A stretch of 64,000 bases of DNA, taken from Apoderus coryli (taxonomy: Eukaryota; Arthropoda; Insecta; Coleoptera; Attelabidae). Shown here in pieces: positions 50,601 to 61,784 of this stretch; position 1 is the stretch's first letter; each line of letters starts with the position of its first letter. A program made the translations under genes and the position numbers. Under the pieces are notes generated by a model. That model saw only the letters and a program-made list of their open reading frames with translations. It searched no databases and was not told where the DNA came from. Location of the stretch: NCBI GenBank assembly GCA_911728435.2, contig OU452204.1:14136001-14200000 (forward strand), read 5' to 3'.

Positions 50601-53600
50601 AAATGCTAGTCATGTTCTGATGATGATTTTCGAAACTGTTTTAGCTTGAAAAAGTAATAAGAAAATCACGAAACGTTGCGATCTTTTAATTAAATGTTGT
50701 GACTACTTCGCCCTATGTCCCACTATTTCCTTATACGGCATTAATTACGAGGGAGGAAGAAACCATTTGAACATAAAAAAATCTTAAAAAACTGCCATTG
50801 CGTCATTATAAGTTTAACCACCTTGAGTTCGTAGTATAGTCCCTTATCCACGAGATGGCTTATGTCTTTAATCATCAGGAATCTGATTCAATTCCCTCAT
50901 TATTGGACAGATTCAGAAAAATACAAAGCTAGTTGAATCAGACTTGATTTCATCGTCATTCCATGGTTTTCCTTCGACTTGATATTATTTTCCTATTTGC
51001 TTATTAGGATTTTAAATAATTACTTGTATATTGCATTGGTTGCTTTTATTTATTTTCAGCGGTGTCCGATATACGTGAGTCATATTTAGGAGGATTCCTT
51101 TAATGAAATCATGCATTATTATTATTTAACTGTATTTGTTAACTATGAACATTTTGCAGATAATTATGTTCCCAATTAACGTACGACTCTGTTCAACAAC
51201 AATTTGCATAACTGTTTATATAAACTGATTACAGCATTTTTTTAATCACCATATTATTTGTGTAGGATTGTAGTTGCTAAGGAAAAAAAAAGTGATGATA
51301 TAACTGCAAAAAAAATAATAGCATTCAGTTGGTTTGATTAGTTGTTTAAAAAAAATAACGGAACAAGATTATTAACTGTACAATTATTATAAATCATAAT
51401 TAGGCATATAAATATCCGTCACGTCATGAACATAGGTTATGATAATCATTTTTTGAGTATATTTAACACAGTATTTCTGGTTGTTTTACATACAAAACCA
51501 TTAAATTTTGTGCGTTTTGGCACTAAATGCTTTTCTATACCTACAACCTTGGGAAAAGACGCTCTATGCTACAACTAAATTATATACCATGGCAATTATT
51601 TTAGCAAAATGAAGGCAGTTACTTGTTAAATTTGTTTCTGAAATACTAAAATCAAATAATAGTTCGTAATTGTTTTAAAAAATTAAGTGTGGACACTCAT
51701 AAGTCATAAGATACTAGTTACATAAAAATAAACAATAAGAAGAAATCATAAAGACGTATTTACCTATAGGTAACAAGACCCCAATTCTCCATTGCGCCAG
51801 CGCTGAAATCTGCAATAGCAATCAAGTCGATTTTTGGTAGAGGATACGCGATATTAAAGTAATCCTTGTAGTACGGTAAAACTTTAGTCGCCACTTCCAA
51901 AGCGAATTTTCCCTGCTCCTTTTTACCCTTTGGTGTGTAAACTCTTACCAGCACCCCATCTGTCGATTTATCTTCAACATAATCGTATTCACCTATAACC
52001 GTAGCTACGAGGTAGGTCGACATTACTGGCGTTTTCTCAAAAACATATCTGAAAAAAGATCAATAAAAATGGAAAATCTTATCCAAGGTATACCGAAAAA
52101 GCATTCTGTCGTTTTCAGAACATACAGAATACGTTTTGTGTTTGTTGTTACCTCACTAAATCTCCTTGCTGCTTCCTTTCTAGCACTGGCATGTTACTTA
52201 GAGCGACTAGATGTTGTGGCACTGTTACACTGATATCGAATGTGGCTTTTAACGCTGGCTCATCCCAACAGGGGAAACACCGGCGTGCATCAGTCGCCTC
52301 AAATTGCGTTACAGCTGCATACACTTCCTCCCCATTCTCATTTACGTATTTACTGCGGTAGAGACCTTTCATTTTGTCGTTAATTTCACCTAGAAAATAA
52401 AATGATCAAAACTAATCAAAAAATCAATGACTTTGCTGTAGATTCTCCATATTATACGGCCGTTCAAGTTTGGTGCTAATCCTGGGGGGGATTTGAAGTT
52501 AGTAAATCAAAATTAACTGCACTTCCACAATGGAATATAAAAATGTGTTAATTATTTTTTACCTAATGTGTTTGAAAGAATATAACTTTCTAAAATTCTT
52601 GCAATGTAATTAATGAATATTTGTTTAAATTACTTCTGCAACTATAGCCTTACCTTTAAAACTTATATCTAAACTGTACATTCCCGGTAATATAGGTGAT
52701 TCAAATACAAATGTTGCAGTCTCGTTACTCGCATCACAATTAACTTTGACCGGTTTGACAACTTTATCACCTCTAACTTCGACATTTTCCAAATCCAACT
52801 CCTCAGCATTAAGTACGATTGATTCCGTTGATTTTTTCACCTTGAAATAAAAAAAAATAATAAATTATTGTGAGAAAATCAATAAACACGATAATAGCAC
52901 ACGTTGGGAGATTGAATTCTCTGCCATTGGGGTCCAATATAGGAAAAACAAATGAAAGTCATACAAAAACATGTGTTTGTTGGTAATAAATAGGTTTGTG
53001 AGAGTATACAGCGGGAACCAAAATGAATACAAAGAATATGACAACAATAAAAAAGAATATCTGCATTACCTAAATTTAAATTAATTTAATGTTTATAATT
53101 ATTTAATTTAGAAAAAAGTCATGTCTAGAACAAATTAAATAGAAAATGAAAAAACATACTTATTTTTGGGAATATTTCAATTTTTTATTTTCTTACAGCC
53201 GTCAATGAACATTTTTATTTTTAAATAATTTTATTATTTAAGATAAGATTTTAGTATTTTGAAGTACGCTGTCGGAAGGAATCTTTTAATCTTGTATAGT
53301 AAACCTAAGTGCCAAACTTTGTCAAAAGCTTGACTAATGTCGAGAAATACAGCACCGCTGTATTTTTTGAGATCTAACGCTTGATTTATTTCTTGGGTTA
53401 CTCTGTGAATTTGTTGTGTGGTCGAATAATTTGCGCCAAATCCATACTGGTGAAGTATTGGGATCGTTGTTTATTCTACTGATAAAGAGCCTTTCCAGTA
53501 CTTTTGGTATGATTGGTAGTAAACTGATTGGCCTGTATAAGGAAACGACAAACTACTCTCATTTGAATGGATCATATACGAGTTGGTTTATTTCCATTAA

Positions 53601-56600
53601 TTCTGTTCCAAGTGGCCTGTGGTTGGAGAATGTATATGTGCTTGAAAATTTCACTAGCCTAAATTAAAGCTGTCAGCCCTTAAAAATTACATAAAAATAA
53701 TCTGATATGTTATACTATATAATTTCACACCTCTACTTTTCAACCAATAAGATGTCTTAATTTTGACTCATTACCATAGCCACCAAAAAATTCCCGGAAT
53801 TTTTTCGAGGCTCGGAGATATTTACGTGGATATTTTTTGACTTATGACAGAACCGTTTAAAAACAAATAAAAAATGTCAGGTAGGAATTATAATTTTATT
53901 TCAAATGTGAAATGTGAAATGGCATGTAGTTTACGTCTTATAAAACATATTTTCTACCAAACAAATAATATTGTTTTAAAAAAAAATATTCTTGCATACA
54001 GAAGAGACCTTGTGAAACCCAACTTAACCTAACAATCACCAAATTAAAAAAAATTAATAAAATATCTTGAAACCCAATATACCTACGTGAAAAAACTAAA
54101 AAAAAATAACAAAACATAGAAGTAGCAATTTTTAGGCGAAATTGGTATTTAGATTAACATTTAGTAGGTAGTATTTTGAAAATCTACATAAACCCTATGA
54201 TTAGAAAGCAAAGGTTATGTTTCTGTCTCAATCCTCTGTTCTGCAAAAATTAAAACACTCACGTGTCAAAACACCACTTTCATAAACTGTATTTTAATTA
54301 TGTATGAAAAAATAATAAATAAAAGTTTCTCCTTGTCTTAGAGCTTACAAGTTGTTTATTGTTCTTGCGTAACATCGATAAATAAAACAACCACATGTCA
54401 ATCAATATTAGCTTAAAATAATATTAATAGGAATATTAATACAAAAAAAATTATTGTCTTTTACATAACTAGCAACAAGGTGTAATAACGGTAACTATGG
54501 ATAATAATATAGATTAAGGTGAGCTAAATGAGTGTTGGTCAGCAAATTAGTACTAAACAATCTTATGATTTAAATGAAATGAAACAACTTCAAAGTCAAC
54601 TCCACAAAAGTTAAGTGTTAAGTTAATAACGATCCAAAAATATTTTTGAAAATATGCTTGTAAAATTTAAGAGCTTGGGTTGCTCAAGGGGCATGAAAAT
54701 GCAGTTTTCGTCACTTACTTTCCGCAAGATTTGGAAACAATAAGTGAAAAACCAGGGTGCGCATATTTAGATGAAAAAAGATTACTTACGACTTTTGTTT
54801 TGTGTTTATAACTTGTGAAATACAGCCGTGAAAATTGTGAAACGACGTTCGGAAAGGGAAAAGAAAAAATATAATTTATCTGATTATCTAGAAATTATTA
54901 GAGAAAAAGATATTTTTACTTTTAAAGTACGTAAATAAAATGACATAGTGACTCTAAAATTTCATATTTAGAGCTATGCAGATACTCATTTCTTAATATT
55001 AATTTATGTTAAAACCCTTAAATGCATGCGGTTGCAGAAATGCAACAAAATCATTTTAGTACGTAAAATGCAAGTTAAATTAATTTCTCGGTCTATCCGT
55101 AATGTTGCAGAAGTGCAACAGTGTGTTAGATATGAAGGCAAAGACTGCGCGCGAAAAATTTAAAAAAATGTAAATGATTCAAGCCGGCATCGTGGAGATA
55201 GTCATATGTGCTAACCCTACTTTTGTTAGTGAACCTTTCTGAGAATTAGAATTCCAACAAAAAGCGTATTTTGAGTTTTATAAAATTGTGTTTCGTATTG
55301 TCCAAGGTTAGTATTATAAACATTTTATAGTATTTGTTGTTATATTATGTGTGATGTTGAATTTTTCGGGAAAAAAAATATGTTGCAGAAATGCAACATC
55401 ATGCATTGCGACTCATTAATTTTAGAACTTTTTATGTGTTTGGTTGACCGTGTTTTTTCCTTTTTTGTTTTTAGCATGTCGAAGGGCGATCGAAGTAAGG
55501 CACTTACCAATGATGAATTACAGTATTTTATTGACAATTTAAGTGAAATTAGTGAAGATATAAACTTCTCAGACGTAGATTCTTTGGACGATCCAGAGTA
55601 TTTTCCCGATAATGTCTTGGAGGAACAAGAGCAAGGTGAATTAGAAGATTTAGAGGTGCCTGATGAGATTTTAGATAACACCGAGGAACGGGTTGAAACA
55701 GTGATTAACCATAATAAGTCAGCAAATAATGTGTTACCCTGTAGCTCAAAATCAAAAACTGCAAAAATTGAAATAAAATGGAAGAAGAAGAATTTACTTT
55801 TGAATGAGGTTCAATTAAGTTTTAAAGGAAATGACATTATGCCCAGTAAGCTGCTTAAAATGGAAACTCCATATGAATGTTTCCAACATTTCTTTTCAGA
55901 TGATTTAGTAGAAAAAATTGTTCAAGAATCAAACTTATATGCTCAACAGTTTGACATAAACAAACCATTAAATTTGTCAGCCAGAGAGCTAAGACGATAC
56001 ATTGGTATTATCATTTACATGTCTCTCGTACGACTGCCGAATACTCGTCATTATTGGTCACCAGATATTGGTACCGATGTAGTCGCAAATTCTATGACCT
56101 TAAATAGATTCGAGAAAATTCGCCAGTTTTTACACTTTAATGACAACAACAAACATTTACCTAGGGATCATGCAGATCACGACAGACTTCATAAAATAAG
56201 ACCGATAATAACTCACTTGAATGCAAAAAATTCGACAGTGCCCCTTGAAGCTAAACTTTCAGTTGATGAACAGCTGTGTTCTACAAAGGTACATCACTAC
56301 ATGAAGCAATATTTGCCAATGAAACCTCACAAATGGGGTTTCAAACTATTTGTGCTTTGTGGTGTAAGTGGGTACGCTTACCACTTCGAAGTCTATTCGG
56401 GCCAAGAAAACGATAAGAGGCAAATAATAGATGCAAGTGAACCAGACCTAGGAGCTGCTGCTAACGTAGTGGTTAGATTATCCCGAAGAATACCGAGAAA
56501 TCAAAACTACAGGTTGTATTTTGACAACTATTACACCAGTCCGGCTTTGATGGTATACTTAGCAAAGAATGGAATATACAGCTTGGGAACTATCCGGCGT

Positions 56601-59600
56601 AATAGAATCACAAATTGCAAATTACCATCTGAAAAAGATATGAAGAAGGATCCTCGAGGCACTTGTTATGAGTTTGTAGGAGATCTTGATGGCATAGATA
56701 TTTCATCTGTTGTTTGGAAGGATAACAAGATTGTAACTCTTCTGTCAACCTTTGCGGGAAAATTACCATTAAGTACCATAAACAGATACAATAAAACAAG
56801 CAAATCTACTGCTGAAATTACTTGTCCTTTTGTTGTAAAAGAATACAACCATCACATGGGTGGAGTGGACTTGCTAGATGCTTTTATGGCAAGGCATAAA
56901 ATATTGAACAAAAGCAAAAAATGGTATATGCGCTTGTTTTATCATTTCATCGATATGGCATTAGCAAATTCGTGGATTTTATTTAAAAAAATATCTACAA
57001 TGCATCAAAGTGGTCAACAACATATTACACTTTTTGAATTCCGAAAACAGGTAGCACTATGTCTAATACAAATTGGACAACACAATGCAATCAAACGAGG
57101 ACGTCCAAGCAATAGCACTCTTGAAGAAACAATAAGGGCTAAGAAAAAATCAGGTCCTGCCCAACATGCTCCTCCAAAGGACGTTCGCCTTGATCAAGTA
57201 GGACATTGGATGATCTGGACAGATGTACGTGGTCGCTGTAAATTACCAAACTGCAAAGGGTATGCACAAACCATATGTGAGAAATGTGGCGTGTATTTAT
57301 GTTGCAACAAAAAAAATAACTGTTTTAAAGACTATCATACCACATCATAAGTTATCTGGTTAATGCATAATGTTGCAGATATGCAACAACTAGCTTTTAG
57401 CTAAAAATAGCCTTTAACTTTGTTATTAAATTTTTTCCTTATTTTTCTCTGAATAAATACATCAAAACAATCATTCAGGATTTTTTTTAGTAATTTTCAA
57501 AAAATCATGCATTTAAGGGTTAATTTTAAAAGTCTTTCGTCCTTCTGGTAAAAATTAGAATTATAACAAAGGTGTGCCTAAATTCGCTCATATCATTAAT
57601 TAACTAATAACAGATATTATTGAAGTTATAAATGATTTATGTAAAGAATCCTATCCTTGAACTGATACCAAATATAGAGATGTTTCGCCTCAATACTTCC
57701 ATTTACAAAAATCCTATCAAGTACTTAATGATCATTATTATTATTCCTATATAATGCGACCAACCCATTAAATTCCAATTTAAGCTGCTCCTATACACTT
57801 ATATCAATATTGAATTAATTAAGTGTGCTATTATTCTAAAACCATATAGTTCCCCCTTGTGTGTTATGTGACTCCAACTACATCTACGTATATATAACGG
57901 TAAATCAACGTTTTAATTAAAAATTTAAATATGCATTTTTTTCTTATTATAATTTTGTATGAAAAAATAAACTTTACATATTATTACAATTTATAGATTT
58001 TTAAACATCAAAGTCAATAACTTTCAAAGTAAAATTAATTAAAAATAAAGTGACAAGATATTGTACAAATTGTTTCGATATTTTTTATTTTACTTATCAC
58101 CAACAAAATTGAAAATAAATACAACACTCGACGACTCACAGTCCAACATTCCGATAAGAATTTTTTTTTAAATTATTCTAAAATTGCTTTGTTGGCTGTC
58201 TGCCTTCTATTTTGTTTGAAATTTGAATATACAATAACCTGACCATTGACCTTTTTAATACTGCACTGTTAACTGTGTTCGGCAGTCAAAAATAATAAAT
58301 CACTTTTATAACTATCTAATTTTAATAAATTTATAAATCTACCGTTGGGGTTTACACGTTAAACCTCATTACTTCTTGAATAAAGAGCAAGTAGATACAA
58401 TGTTTTAATCAATATCGAGTTTACAGTCGTATTTCTTCCTTAATATAAACAGTATGAGCTTGTTTATGTAAATTTTATTACGATTTTTGCAATAAAATAT
58501 ACATAAACTACGAAACAAAAAAAGTATTACAGGAAGTCGGACTGTTGAGGAAATAATACGTTATAATTATTGTTGGTTAGAAATGCAGCCGGACATATAA
58601 AGTATTGTGTTAAAAATGGAAATAAGAAAATGTAGTTTTGAAATGTATAAATTTGGTATGATGAAATTCAATTGTTCTAGGACTTTAACACGAATGTGTT
58701 AGCATTATTTCTAGTTTTTTATTTTTGGCCTCTGATGATTTATTGTCACTTATAAACGATTCTTAAAATGAATTGGAATTCAAAATTACTATAACCCTAA
58801 CCTAAACAATTTTTTATCACATTTACCCACTTTTTTCCAGATATAAAATGTAATGTTATTTTTGTTTATCAATCATTTTGACTCATTTTTAGTGTCTGCT
58901 AATTTTTTTTATGCTGATGATGTAAAGTTCTTTGCCAATACTCAGGGCCGCGAGGACTATGAGCTTCTCTAATGAGACCTTTATTATTTAAAACAGTGGT
59001 GTATGTATGAATGCAAGTGAGTTTTATAAATATAGGGCCCTCATAACCTTGGTCATTACTTTTGTTTGTCCGAAGTTGGAATATACATCCATCTGGCACC
59101 GATACAATAACATCCAAAAAGCAAAGAACGAAGAACAGAAAACAGTTTTAATAATATAATTATTGCTCACCTTGGGATTTTTTTCTGTATATACTTTGTT
59201 TCAGTTTTGTTTTTTATTAAGTTAACTATTTCATTTTCGTCATGTCCAAATTACTTAATATTGTCCTGTAAAGGGCAAACTTTTGGGCAATAAAAGTTTT
59301 TTATTTGTATATATACTACTCACATTTATCTGTTAATTAAAAAAAATAAGGTTGTAATGGCCTTTAATTCATATAATTAGTACAAGAAATAGTTAGTGTG
59401 GTATGGTCTAATTGGACATACGTGTATACTAAAATATAACATTGTTAAATATAATCAGTTTAAAAATAAATGTTTAGTATAATAGTAGCAGAACAGTTAG
59501 TATATAGATGAGTGGGTATAACACTCTTAGGTACTTATTAAAGGGCTCCAACTGTGTGCTATATAGATCGTTTATACTTTTATATATTTTTACCGTTTCT

Positions 59601-61784
59601 CTTTATTTTATTATTCAACCTCTTCCACCTGTAATAATGTGCCGTTAGGTTTGAATCTTTCATTATGTTGCTCTGGTTATAGTTATGATTATTATATAGG
59701 ATGGCACAATTAACTAAACTAAAAGTAAGCAAAGTCCCAGATATAGTAAATCGAATAAAAACACATATTTACATGTTCATTTCGATGCACTATATTATGT
59801 TGTACTATAAGAATAATATACTCGGTCTAAAACTAAGATAAAGGGGTATAAAATTACTATACTACTAACTCTATATCAATAGAAAAAATTCCGTTGAAGA
59901 TTCTCAGGCTAACGAAAGATAACTACCACCAGCTGTGGTTATTTGCCTTTATTATACGAACTTTTTTAAAATATATATACAGACTTAGGCGTAGACATGT
60001 AATGGATAAAAAATAAAGGTACCCTTTTCTCACAAAAATTAAGATACGATCAGCGGGTGGCAAACCATGTGGTAAATGTAGATTAAATTGTGTGTAGTTA
60101 AGTTTAGGTAGAAGGTAGGTAGGGTCTACTATTATATAAATTGATTCGTAAATTCTAGAAAAAAATGCTGTAGAGTTATACTGAGTGGCACAAAAACATT
60201 TAACTATTACGATCGATATTGTAATGCACATTTTTATTGAAGCAGTGTGAAGAAAATCCAAATTTATGGTCTCACATGACACCTCTACCTATGCAAAACA
60301 TAGGAGCACACAACCTGGTAGCAACTTAATTTGTATAGTAATTTGGCCAGTTCATCTTCTTGTAAGAACAAAGAACTTACCAGAGAAATAATTGAACCAC
60401 TTGGGCACTTAGGTACACCAATAAATACCGCTACTTAAATTTGAGTTATTTTAGAATTACCTGCGTAAAAACTCATAATAAAAAGTCAAACTACAGGAAT
60501 TTAAACGAATTTTCCCAATAAAAAAAAAATAGTTTATCATGCTAACCCCAACAAATAATATTAGGCTACGAAAGGATCAATGTAAGTTATCCTACTCCTT
60601 GATTTTTTCGTAGATTAAATGTGTGGTTACATTGAGATTTTTCAAAATTGTTTCCCTTATCACAATACTTATTCACTGCAGGCCGCTCTTATCTACAGAC
60701 TTCAGACTAAGCATTAATAATGAATGCAATTCCAATTAAGTAGTTTTAAAACTATTGCTTAACTCTCTAAATTAGTGTACTAAATAAGTACTGATAATTT
60801 ATTTCCTAGAATATAGTAAACTACGTAATATTAGGTATTGACTTGCCCGTTATCAATAGGTACCTACCTAACATTCAAAATAATCTTTTAGTCAAATAAG
60901 TAGGTGCCACGAATTGATTAAAGTATCTATATCAACAAAATGGAGGTGTCTCAAAAAGGGTTGCGTGTTTTAAATTGCGTTAAAAGGTTGGCTTAACTGT
61001 TATCAGATCATCATAGTCATTCTCATGCTGTATAAAAAGAGAAGTTTTATGTCAATATAGGAATTGAACTAAATTTTCAATGAAATAAGTAGTATGAACC
61101 CTTTCTAAGAAAGTATCTAGATAGAGGTATCTCAGTATCAAACCACTAGCCAAGTATTTCAAAAACTATTAGAATTTATTTATTCCAAATACTTAATACC
61201 TAATTTACCGGTTAAAAAGAGTCAATAAATTACATCTTGATAGGGTCAAATGCATTTCCAAAATTAAAAAAAAACAATCGTAACAAAACAGTAAACCAAT
61301 CAATAACAAACATATAACATTATAATAAAAAATGATTAAAACCTACCTCAATATCAATAGTCACCGATCCTTTAAAAGTGAGCAACTTCAAATCTGGCAC
61401 TAATTCTAACCTATAATGTTTTGGCACTACTGTGTCAGGTAGTCTTTCAAACGGTTTAGACATCTTGTTCAATATTGTGGCAGCAGCGGCCCCTTTCACG
61501 TTATGATAACTGGAACACTGTGGCCGCAAAACGTTATATCGATACCGGAGTCCTACTGACACAATGCTGCTGTATTGGCGTAAACCGTTGCGTGTAGCTG
61601 CTGCTAGGCGGGGGACGGGCGATGCTGTTGTTCGTCCGCTCTCGATTAACGGTACTCCGTTGTTGTTGTGGATGCGGGTGCAAGTTGTTTTGTAGCGATT
61701 TTTGGTTGTATTTAAAGAGTTTTGAATGGAAAACGTATTACGGTAAACGACAGATGTATAAAATCTATTAAATGATAGTGACAT
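41664..61784 (-). CDS. Psa: Puromycin-sensitive aminopeptidase (M1 metallopeptidase), 13 exons
   Basis: Exons 61347-61784, 52654-52840, 52152-52389, 51764-52048, 47519-47664, 46561-46807, 46331-46497, 45968-46268, 45203-45389, 44867-45126, 42787-42886, 42531-42723 and 41664-41803 join in frame with GT-AG junctions (2889 nt, 962 residues). The enzyme trims N-terminal residues from peptides and is usually cytosolic. GAMEN substrate-binding motif: residues 372-376. Zinc site HEXXH-X18-E: H408, E409, H412, E431. Catalytic tyrosine: Y494 in [20 protein letters not shown] and [18 protein letters not shown] mark the PSA branch. Residues 1-107 form a basic, acid-poor extension before MSKPFERLP (ATG at 61461-61463), where many homologues start; it could be a mitochondrial presequence. 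Intron 1 (8.5 kb) hosts an intact piggyBac. A 63-nt intron at 42724-42786 is in frame and stop-free. Confidence 0.93.
42178..42347 (-). other. Coding-looking open stretch in the last aminopeptidase intron, unidentified
   Basis: The - strand is open for about 56 codons, with codon usage like real exons ([20 protein letters not shown], then [17 protein letters not shown]). An upstream segment (42361-42440) reading [17 protein letters not shown] is also open, in another frame. Neither matches the aminopeptidase C-terminus, and the phase does not fit splicing from exon 12. It could be an exon relic, a retrocopy fragment or chance. Confidence 0.25.
43320..43734 (-). repeat. Dispersed repeat family R1, copy 2 (aminopeptidase intron 10)
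   Basis: Inverted relative to copy 1 at 898-1330. It has a fuller foldback: CATGAAATGACCATTTCCTA at 43619 pairs with its complement near 43690-43712 around a GC-richer loop that is deleted in copy 1. No coding capacity. Confidence 0.75.
43966..44165. repeat. Long palindrome with 77-base arms (aminopeptidase intron 10)
   Basis: Arms 43966-44042 and 44089-44165 are nearly perfect inverted copies around a 46-base loop. The open frames on both strands here encode the same peptide because of the palindrome and are not genes. No flanking duplication was identified. Confidence 0.82.
45584..45924. mobile_element. GC-rich MITE with TAA duplication (aminopeptidase intron 8)
   Basis: Inverted ends ARGCMGRTTTASACGTATCC (left AAGCCGATTT, right complement AGGCAGGTTT) are flanked by TAA on both sides (45581-45583, 45925-45927). 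A 3-base TAA/TTA duplication points to the PIF/Harbinger superfamily. The interior is much more GC-rich than anything around it and repeats CTGGYGCCAGT-like motifs. No transposase. Confidence 0.7.
48097..48190. repeat. Imperfect palindrome (aminopeptidase intron 4)
   Basis: AATAGTATACTTCGTAGGAA through CCCGGAC (48097-48135) pairs with GTCCGGGAA through TACTATT (48151-48190), with a few mismatches and a 15-base loop. Probably a short foldback relic. Confidence 0.55.
50019..50742. mobile_element. Large foldback element, about 724 bp (aminopeptidase intron 4)
   Basis: The ends AATGCCTTATGAGGAAATAG (left) and inverted AATGCCGTATAAGGAAATAG (right) open into arms of more than 300 bases that continue almost to the centre (for example ACCTCTCTCTCATCAAAATG at about 50215 against its complement near 50540). 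No coding capacity; foldback-type non-autonomous element. Confidence 0.8.
53225..53640 (-). mobile_element. LINE fragment (reverse transcriptase N-terminal half) in aminopeptidase intron 1
   Basis: On the - strand: [22 protein letters not shown] sequence, then [19 protein letters not shown] and [20 protein letters not shown]. These are fingers/palm motifs of jockey-type reverse transcriptase. A frameshift separates the first two blocks. The element stops before the YADD box. Confidence 0.8.
55015..57519 (+). mobile_element. Apparently complete piggyBac element PB4 (aminopeptidase intron 1)
   Basis: Inverted ends CCCTTAAATGCATG and CATGCATTTAAGGG bound a 2505-bp element. TTAA follows the right end (57520-57523); the left end is preceded by TTAA two bases further out (TTAAAA), so one side of the duplication has changed. 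The interior holds one long transposase gene. The palindrome GTTGCAGAAATGCAAC, with small variations, occurs at 55031-55046, 55104-55119, 55382-55397 and 57372-57387, all outside the likely coding region. Confidence 0.9.
55476..57350 (+). CDS. piggyBac transposase, intact
   Basis: 624 residues from the ATG at 55476 to the stop at 57348-57350. The frame is open further up (to 55347), but that part contains an element palindrome and is AT-rich, so 55476 is the better start. The acidic N-terminus (about residues 1-75) is typical. The DDE_Tnp_1_7 domain carries catalytic aspartates D264 (LSVDEQL), D350 (YFDNYYTS) and D465 ([10 protein letters not shown]), with D468 as the fourth conserved acid; spacing fits known piggyBac enzymes. 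The C-terminus is a cysteine-rich domain ([26 protein letters not shown]) that binds terminal DNA. No stop or frameshift, unlike the other three copies. It cuts and pastes DNA at TTAA. It lies antisense within a host intron. Confidence 0.95.
   Translation: MSKGDRSKALTNDELQYFIDNLSEISEDINFSDVDSLDDPEYFPDNVLEEQEQGELEDLEVPDEILDNTEERVETVINHNKSANNVLPCSSKSKTAKIEIKWKKKNLLLNEVQLSFKGNDIMPSKLLKMETPYECFQHFFSDDLVEKIVQESNLYAQQFDINKPLNLSARELRRYIGIIIYMSLVRLPNTRHYWSPDIGTDVVANSMTLNRFEKIRQFLHFNDNNKHLPRDHADHDRLHKIRPIITHLNAKNSTVPLEAKLSVDEQLCSTKVHHYMKQYLPMKPHKWGFKLFVLCGVSGYAYHFEVYSGQENDKRQIIDASEPDLGAAANVVVRLSRRIPRNQNYRLYFDNYYTSPALMVYLAKNGIYSLGTIRRNRITNCKLPSEKDMKKDPRGTCYEFVGDLDGIDISSVVWKDNKIVTLLSTFAGKLPLSTINRYNKTSKSTAEITCPFVVKEYNHHMGGVDLLDAFMARHKILNKSKKWYMRLFYHFIDMALANSWILFKKISTMHQSGQQHITLFEFRKQVALCLIQIGQHNAIKRGRPSNSTLEETIRAKKKSGPAQHAPPKDVRLDQVGHWMIWTDVRGRCKLPNCKGYAQTICEKCGVYLCCNKKNNCFKDYHTTS
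58895..59310 (+). mobile_element. LINE fragment in aminopeptidase intron 1
   Basis: The + strand reads [16 protein letters not shown] at about 58897-58945, a reverse-transcriptase YADD box. After broken frames comes [20 protein letters not shown] (about 59068-59127), the matching downstream motif. It ends in an AT-rich 3' region. Heavily decayed. Confidence 0.65.

Noticed and set aside
55347..55475. Upstream extension of the piggyBac transposase frame (43 codons)
   Set aside because: Contains one of the element's palindromes (55382-55397) and AT-rich sequence with TTTTAG before the next ATG; 55476 gives the usual acidic N-terminus.
56608..56848. 60- and 63-codon - strand frames
   Set aside because: Antisense shadows of the piggyBac transposase.
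59923..60282. 119-codon open frame on the - strand in aminopeptidase intron 1
   Set aside because: Hydrophobic, low-complexity and AT-driven, with no motif and no splice support.
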